Shown in pieces: positions 13,473 to 18,256 of a DNA stretch of 18,256 bases. Location: positions 1 through 18,256 of the forward strand of contig CAYQDF010000060.1 of assembly GCA_964416175.1 (NCBI GenBank), written 5' to 3'. The notes below the pieces were generated by a model that had not been told where the DNA came from, made no database searches, and saw only the letters and a program-made list of their open reading frames with translations. Origin of the DNA: CAYQDF01 sp964416175 (lineage in GTDB: Bacteria; Chloroflexota; Anaerolineae; Anaerolineales; UBA4823). The translations under genes were made by a program, and so were the position numbers. The stretch's first letter is position 1, and the number at the start of each line of letters is the position of its first letter.

Positions 13473-16400
13473 ATGGCCATAATCTCGCTGCGAGCTTACA
13501 ACCGTGAGATCGAGGAGATGATTGAGAACGGCCAAAATGAGGAAGCTATTGCCCATTGCCGTTACATTCTCGAACACTTTCCTAAACATGTCGATACCTA
13601 TCGACTGATGGGGAAGGCATTTCTTGAAGAGCAACGGCTTGGTGACGCTTATGATGTATTCCAACGGGTCCTTTCGTGCATACCGGATGATTTCATCGCT
13701 CATCTGGGGATGAGTATTGTTCGAGAGGACGAAGGGGATCTGAACGCTGCATTGTGGCACATGGAACGAGCCTTCGAGGTCCAGCCTTCGAATGCCGCTG
13801 TTCAGGCTGAGCTAAGGCGGCTCTACGGACGCAGGGATGGGCTGTCTCCAGCAAAAATCCAATTGACACGCGGCGCATTGGCGCGCATGTCCGCAAAGAG
13901 CAATTTGAACACGCAAGCGATCAATGAGCTTCGCGCTGCCCTTGCCGATGACCCATCTCGCCCCGACCTCCAGGTTGTCCTGGCAAGATTGTATCTGCTC
14001 ACCGGCCAAAATCTGGCAGCAATCGAGACTAGCAATGCCATCCTGAAGAAACTACCTTTCTGCCTGGAGGCGAATCGCATCCTGGCTCAACTCCTGCCAG
14101 GCACCGAACGCGCGAAGGATGCGGCAATCTACCGCACGAGATATGAAGAACTCGATCCGTATGCTGCCAAGTTATCCCCAGCTGCTCCAACTACCAACCT
14201 GGTCCCGGATGGCGCAGTGAGTCTCGATCGCCTCGAATACGCTGGACCTGGTGAAGTGGTCGAGGAGATTTCCCAACCCGGCTGGGCATCCTCTTTGGGT
14301 GTGACGCTGGATAACAAGGAAGAAATTCCTGAATGGTTGGCCGGTATCACTGCTGCTTCTGCATCTGTCGAAGAGGGTCCTATCCAGAATATTGAATCCG
14401 ACAATCAAGCACCCCCTGATCGGGCTGGGGCGGAGGAACTCCCCGAAGAAATTCAACCTGAAGACATGCCAGACTGGCTGAAAGAAATCGAGCAGAAATC
14501 CGCTGAGTCGCTGTCAGCGGGAGGCGAGGTCGAACCGCTACCAGACTGGCTTAAGCAAACCGAAGACGAAAAACTTGAAGCTGCTGAAGAAGGTGTTGGG
14601 ATTTTACCGATTGATTCAGAAGGTGAAGAGTCTGATATCGGATCAGAACAATTAATCAAAGATGTCTCACTTGGGACCGATAAGGTCGTCATGGAGGATT
14701 TTCCCGCTATCGCAGGTGATGAATCTCTGTCAGTAGAGGGACAATCTTCTGGATCGCCCATCCAGCCTGGGGAAGGAGTCGCTATGGTTCCGGTAAATGA
14801 ATCTGAAGAAATTACTCCGGAAGAGGATAAATCTGATGTCCAGGAGATCAAATCCGGCGATCAGACAGAACCCACTCCTGGGAAAGAACTCGATCAGGTG
14901 ACCCCAGAATGGCCAGCTGCCAGCGAAAGCGGCGAATCGGTCGCGGAAGAAGTCCCAGAGTGGTTGCAAGAACTTGGAGAGGGTCTGCCAGTTGCGCCTC
15001 CAATCCAGGAGCCAGTAGCATTTGAAAGCCCACTGATGCCCGCTGCAGGAGCTGAAGATTCCGAAAACCCCCCAGAATTGATTCCAAATTGGCTGGAGGA
15101 AGCCTCTAGCGAGGCTGGAGATCAATTTTCAGGTACAACTCCCCAAGATTCCCAGGATATCGGCATGCCGGAGGAGGAGGAAATCTCAAAGGCGGAAGTT
15201 CCAGATTGGCTTCGCCAGATGGAAGAAGAATTTCTCGAGGAAGTTGAAGAACCGCCAGAGGAATATACTGAGGTCACCCCCCTGCAACTGACGCCGGAAG
15301 AAGAACCCATCATGAGTGGAGAAATCCCATCCTGGTTAATCGAAGCCATGGAGGCCGAAGAATCCAGCATCTTGATGGAATCACACCCTGAATCCGCACC
15401 CGAGGAGATCCAAGCTGTTCAAGGGGACACCCAACCTGTGAAGATCTCATTCGAGAGGGCAGAGCCTGTTACTGCACCGGAAGATCGCGGTGAATCTTTA
15501 ATCCCTGATGTCGAAGAGATTCCCAAAGAGGAATTTCCAACCATCCTGGCAGAAAGCGAAGCGCCAGCTGAGGTGGAGCTATCCTCTGAGCTGCCAGCCA
15601 TGTCAGTGGAGGACGAGGCTGCTGCTCTTGCCTGGCTAGAAAGCCTGGCAGCCCGGCAGGGTGCCCTTGAAGAGGAACTACTGACGGAGCCCGGCGACAG
15701 GAAAGAAGAGATCCCCGAATGGGTCCAGCAAGACGCTGAAAGTGAAGGTTGGAAGACGGCGGCAGAAGAAGCAATCATTCCCGATACTGAAGCCGCTGTA
15801 GAAGAAATAATCGCCGAGGAGGCTTTCGAGGAGCTGGAAGTAAGATCTCAAACTGATGAAAAAGAGATGCCTGAAGCTGAGTTAGAAACTCCTTCAGTCT
15901 CTAAAGAGGAGATTGAAAGGGAATGGATATCCGAAGTCGAAGAGCCAATCGAGGCTGAAGCGATCGCCGAAACCGCTCCTGAGGTCGAAGAAGAGCTCCC
16001 TGCTTGGCTGCGTCAGATCAGCCACGAGGAAGAGATTGAGACACAACCTTCCTGGATTGCAATTGAGACCGAAGTTGAAGCTGAACATCCGCCTGATTTC
16101 GAACCAGCCAAGATGGACATTAATTCCGCTTCCCTGATTCAATTGGAACGTATTCCTGGAGTGGGTTTCATCCTTGCCCAGAACATCATCAACTATCGTG
16201 AAACCGAAGGTCCTTTTGAGAGCCTTGCTGAACTGGCGCAAGTCCCTGGATTTTCAACAGAACTGGTCCACGACCTGGAAGATTTCCTGACGGTGGAAGT
16301 TGTAACAGAAGCACCTCCGCCTCCCTCGACGCTTCCAGAGCTGCAAGGGGCGTGGGAGAAAATCGCTTCCGGGGACATCCAGGCAGCCGTGGATGAATAT

Positions 16401-16580
16401 TCAGAATTGATCAAGCAGGAACGATATCTTGAGGATGTCATCAGGGATCTGGAAGAAGCGATCGCACTCCATCCAGTGGATGCTGTGCTATACCAGACAC
16501 TTGGCGACGCCTTTGTTCGGGCAAATCGATTGCAGGAGGCTTTAGACGCCTACGATCGCGCAGAAGATCTGCTGAAATAG
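13473..16580 (+). CDS. Large acidic TPR protein with PxWL motif array and ComEA-like helix-hairpin-helix, 1035 aa
   Basis: Three parts are visible. Residues 1 to about 225 hold five or six TPR-like helical repeats. Residues about 240-870 are a Glu-rich, probably disordered region with at least ten short motifs of the form P-x-W-L/V-x-x-hydrophobic: Pro at 286, 333, 357, 478 (degenerate), 495, 538, 577, 619, 748 and 843. It also has a different module, AWLESLAARQG, at 720-730. Residues about 880-942 form a ComEA-type helix-hairpin-helix domain (DINSASLIQLERIPGVG, then FESLAELAQVPG), usually a non-specific DNA-binding fold, and residues about 950-1035 hold one or two more TPRs. No signal peptide or membrane segment is seen, so it is probably cytoplasmic. 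It begins 28 bases after hppA and ends 13 bases before ndk. The domain mix suggests a scaffold; the function is unknown. Confidence 0.85.
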   Translation: MAIISLRAYNREIEEMIENGQNEEAIAHCRYILEHFPKHVDTYRLMGKAFLEEQRLGDAYDVFQRVLSCIPDDFIAHLGMSIVREDEGDLNAALWHMERAFEVQPSNAAVQAELRRLYGRRDGLSPAKIQLTRGALARMSAKSNLNTQAINELRAALADDPSRPDLQVVLARLYLLTGQNLAAIETSNAILKKLPFCLEANRILAQLLPGTERAKDAAIYRTRYEELDPYAAKLSPAAPTTNLVPDGAVSLDRLEYAGPGEVVEEISQPGWASSLGVTLDNKEEIPEWLAGITAASASVEEGPIQNIESDNQAPPDRAGAEELPEEIQPEDMPDWLKEIEQKSAESLSAGGEVEPLPDWLKQTEDEKLEAAEEGVGILPIDSEGEESDIGSEQLIKDVSLGTDKVVMEDFPAIAGDESLSVEGQSSGSPIQPGEGVAMVPVNESEEITPEEDKSDVQEIKSGDQTEPTPGKELDQVTPEWPAASESGESVAEEVPEWLQELGEGLPVAPPIQEPVAFESPLMPAAGAEDSENPPELIPNWLEEASSEAGDQFSGTTPQDSQDIGMPEEEEISKAEVPDWLRQMEEEFLEEVEEPPEEYTEVTPLQLTPEEEPIMSGEIPSWLIEAMEAEESSILMESHPESAPEEIQAVQGDTQPVKISFERAEPVTAPEDRGESLIPDVEEIPKEEFPTILAESEAPAEVELSSELPAMSVEDEAAALAWLESLAARQGALEEELLTEPGDRKEEIPEWVQQDAESEGWKTAAEEAIIPDTEAAVEEIIAEEAFEELEVRSQTDEKEMPEAELETPSVSKEEIEREWISEVEEPIEAEAIAETAPEVEEELPAWLRQISHEEEIETQPSWIAIETEVEAEHPPDFEPAKMDINSASLIQLERIPGVGFILAQNIINYRETEGPFESLAELAQVPGFSTELVHDLEDFLTVEVVTEAPPPPSTLPELQGAWEKIASGDIQAAVDEYSELIKQERYLEDVIRDLEEAIALHPVDAVLYQTLGDAFVRANRLQEALDAYDRAEDLLK

Positions 16581-16593
16581 ACGAGGTGAAACC

Positions 16594-17043
16594 TTGGAGC
16601 GAACGTTAGTACTCGTGAAACCTGATGGCGTTCAACGAGGTTTAATCGGGGAAGTGATCTCAAGGCTGGAAAGGCGTGGTTTACGCCTGACAGGGGCGAA
16701 ATTTATGATGGTCAGCCAGCAACTGGCTGAAACTCACTACGCCATACACAAAGGAAAACCCTTTTACGAAGGGTTGATTGGTTACATAACTTCTGCTCCC
16801 GTCATGGCGATGGTTTGGGAAGGCCCGAATGCGGTTGCAGCTGTTAGACAGACAATGGGTGCCACCAGGCCGACTGAAGCTGCACCAGGATCATTGCGTC
16901 ATGATTTTGCCCTGGAAGTCGGCAGGAACCTCACTCACGCGTCGGACAGCATTGAAAATGGGGATCTGGAAGTCGCTCTTTGGTTTACCAAGGACGAGCT
17001 CGTCGAATGGACGCGATCCATAGACACCTGGATATTTGAATAG
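16594..17043 (+). CDS. ndk: Nucleoside diphosphate kinase, 149 aa
   Basis: The enzyme transfers the terminal phosphate of ATP to other nucleoside diphosphates through a phosphohistidine. Family features: N-terminal RTLVLVKPDGVQRGLIGEV with Lys9, the nucleotide-binding stretch MVWEGPNAVAAVRQTMGATRP, and the active-site segment RNLTHASDS with His115. The usual Gly after the active His is Ala here, a substitution also found in some other NDKs. The length is typical. The start is TTG at 16594, with GAGGTG ending 5 bases upstream; no in-frame ATG gives a complete N-terminus. It follows the TPR gene by 13 bases and is probably co-transcribed with it. Confidence 0.97.
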   Translation: MERTLVLVKPDGVQRGLIGEVISRLERRGLRLTGAKFMMVSQQLAETHYAIHKGKPFYEGLIGYITSAPVMAMVWEGPNAVAAVRQTMGATRPTEAAPGSLRHDFALEVGRNLTHASDSIENGDLEVALWFTKDELVEWTRSIDTWIFE

Positions 17044-17143
17044 CCGCCCGCAGTACTGTGTTATGATCAGATCGTGATTGGTTGCGTCCTTTAACGATGT
17101 TATTGGTTTAAAAAGACAAAAATACGGAAAGAAGGACTTACCG

Positions 17144-18256
17144 GTGCTCTCCAAGAACGAAATACAATCGCGGTTAGACGCAATCCTTTGTAACGTCAAA
17201 AAACCTGGCCGTTATACAGGGGGTGAATTAAATCAGGTCCTCAAAGATTGGGAAAGTGTTAACACACACGTTGCCCTCGTGTTTCCAGATATCTATGACT
17301 TAGGGATGTCGAACCTGGGACTGGCGATCCTGTATGAAACATTAAATCAGCGCAGCGATACCCTCGCCGAACGATCGTATTGTCCCTGGCCAGACATGGA
17401 AGCGGCAATGCGGGCTGCGGGTATCCCTCTGTTCGCCCTTGAAAGCAAGCAGCCGTTGCGCGAGTTTGACATAATCGGGATCTCTCTCCCTTACGAGACG
17501 CTCTACACGAACACTTTGAATGCGCTTGATCTGGCACAAATCCCACTTTTCACTGCAGAAAGAGGTGAAGAAGATCCTTTGATAATTGCCGGGGGTCACG
17601 CTACTTTCAATCCTGAACCGATGCATGCGTTCATTGATGCGTTTGTGATCGGGGAGGGGGAAGAAGTAATCCATGAAATCGTCGACACTTACCAGAACTG
17701 GAAGACAAACCGCGGATCCAGAAGGGAGCTCCTGGAAGCCCTTAGCGCAGTTGAGGGAGTGTATGTACCCTCTTTATACGAAGTGAACTACAACATGGAT
17801 GGAACGGTGCTTAAAATCGACAAAAAGCTTGATACAGCACCGCTTCCGGTTCAGAAGCGGATAGTTCCCCGACTGCCTCCTCCTCCGACACGTTTCATCG
17901 TGCCGTATATTGACACAGTCCACAACCGCGTTCCGATCGAGATCATGCGGGGCTGCACGCGAGGGTGCCGGTTCTGCCACGCTGGAATGGTCACGCGACC
18001 GGTCAGAGAACGGTCGGTAGAAGAAATCGTCTGTGCCATAGAAGAAGCCATTCGGCTGACTGGTTTCGAAGAAATAGGGTTGCTGTCACTCTCCTCTTCT
18101 GACTATACGCATATTGTGGACCTGGTAAAAACGGTCAGCGAAAGATTCGCAGGTCGTCACCTGTCAATTTCTCTTCCCTCCCTGCGCATTGAAACAGTCT
18201 CCGTTGAACTCATGGACGCTCTCCAGGGCGATCGGAGAAATGGGTTTACTCTGGCC
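17144..18256 (+). CDS. Radical SAM protein, TIGR03960-like, N-terminal 371 residues (partial)
   Basis: The frame is open from a GTG at 17144 to the window edge, so the C-terminus is missing. AAGGA (17132-17136) lies 7 bases before the GTG. The N-terminus reads KKPGRYTGGELNQVLKDW, then VFPDIYDLGMSNLGLAILYE and PWPDMEAAMRAAGIPLFALES, matching the uncharacterised radical SAM family TIGR03960, whose N-terminal half resembles a B12-binding fold but lacks the usual DxHxxG motif here. The iron-sulphur motif is CTRGCRFC with Cys271, Cys275 and Cys278 (CX3CX2C). In many genomes this family is fused or next to a DUF2344 'radical SAM-linked' domain; that part would lie beyond the window. The reaction is unknown. 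A 100-base gap separates it from ndk, with no clear promoter or terminator, so it may belong to the same operon. Confidence 0.9.
   Translation, partial: MLSKNEIQSRLDAILCNVKKPGRYTGGELNQVLKDWESVNTHVALVFPDIYDLGMSNLGLAILYETLNQRSDTLAERSYCPWPDMEAAMRAAGIPLFALESKQPLREFDIIGISLPYETLYTNTLNALDLAQIPLFTAERGEEDPLIIAGGHATFNPEPMHAFIDAFVIGEGEEVIHEIVDTYQNWKTNRGSRRELLEALSAVEGVYVPSLYEVNYNMDGTVLKIDKKLDTAPLPVQKRIVPRLPPPPTRFIVPYIDTVHNRVPIEIMRGCTRGCRFCHAGMVTRPVRERSVEEIVCAIEEAIRLTGFEEIGLLSLSSSDYTHIVDLVKTVSERFAGRHLSISLPSLRIETVSVELMDALQGDRRNGFTLA

Noticed and set aside
14453..15778. Several Ser/Gly-rich minus-strand reading frames opposite the TPR protein
   Set aside because: They result from the Glu-rich codon use (GAA/GAG) of the real gene, which gives Ser/Leu/Phe-rich frames on the other strand; no start signals or family features.

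Overview
The window looks like chromosomal DNA of a Chloroflexota bacterium, most likely Anaerolineae or a close relative. This rests on three things: a principal sigma factor with a short acidic region 1 linker; a very acidic TPR protein with many Pro-x-Trp-Leu motifs, of a kind I associate with that class; and the gene mix (K+-independent membrane pyrophosphatase, GldA/F/G-like ABC operon, several GT-C type membrane proteins). The assignment is from recognition, not from a database search. I see no tRNA, rRNA, CRISPR array, insertion sequence or phage gene.

Positions 1-5507 hold four polytopic membrane proteins of the GT-C/PMT type, probable lipid-phosphate-sugar-dependent glycosyltransferases. 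Three lie in one tight minus-strand operon (4046 down to 1, the last running off the window); the fourth (4164-5507) is divergent on the plus strand. The partial gene at 1-759 has no stop before the window edge and is easily missed.

Positions 5487-6704 (minus) encode the principal sigma factor. Its 3' end overlaps the convergent glycosyltransferase gene, and its probable terminator hairpin lies inside that gene's coding sequence. A perfect inverted repeat sits between its promoter and its ribosome binding site.

Positions 6829-10703 (minus) form a four-gene ABC operon: ATPase, permease, GldG-like auxiliary protein and a DUF4340 protein. Its leader is the most striking non-coding element here: a good promoter, a long two-part hairpin, then a terminator-like hairpin with six U's, then a perfect Shine-Dalgarno and ATG. 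This is the layout of a transcription attenuator or riboswitch, and I do not recognise its class.

A divergent, near-consensus promoter (TTGACA-N17-TACAAT) starts a plus-strand series: membrane pyrophosphatase (11072-13444), a 1035-residue TPR / acidic PxWL-repeat / helix-hairpin-helix protein (13473-16580), nucleoside diphosphate kinase (16594-17043, TTG start) and, after a 100-base gap, a radical SAM protein cut by the window edge (17144-18256). The first three are spaced like an operon. Pyrophosphatase and nucleotide kinase are housekeeping energy and nucleotide functions; the large acidic protein between them is the least understood gene of the window.
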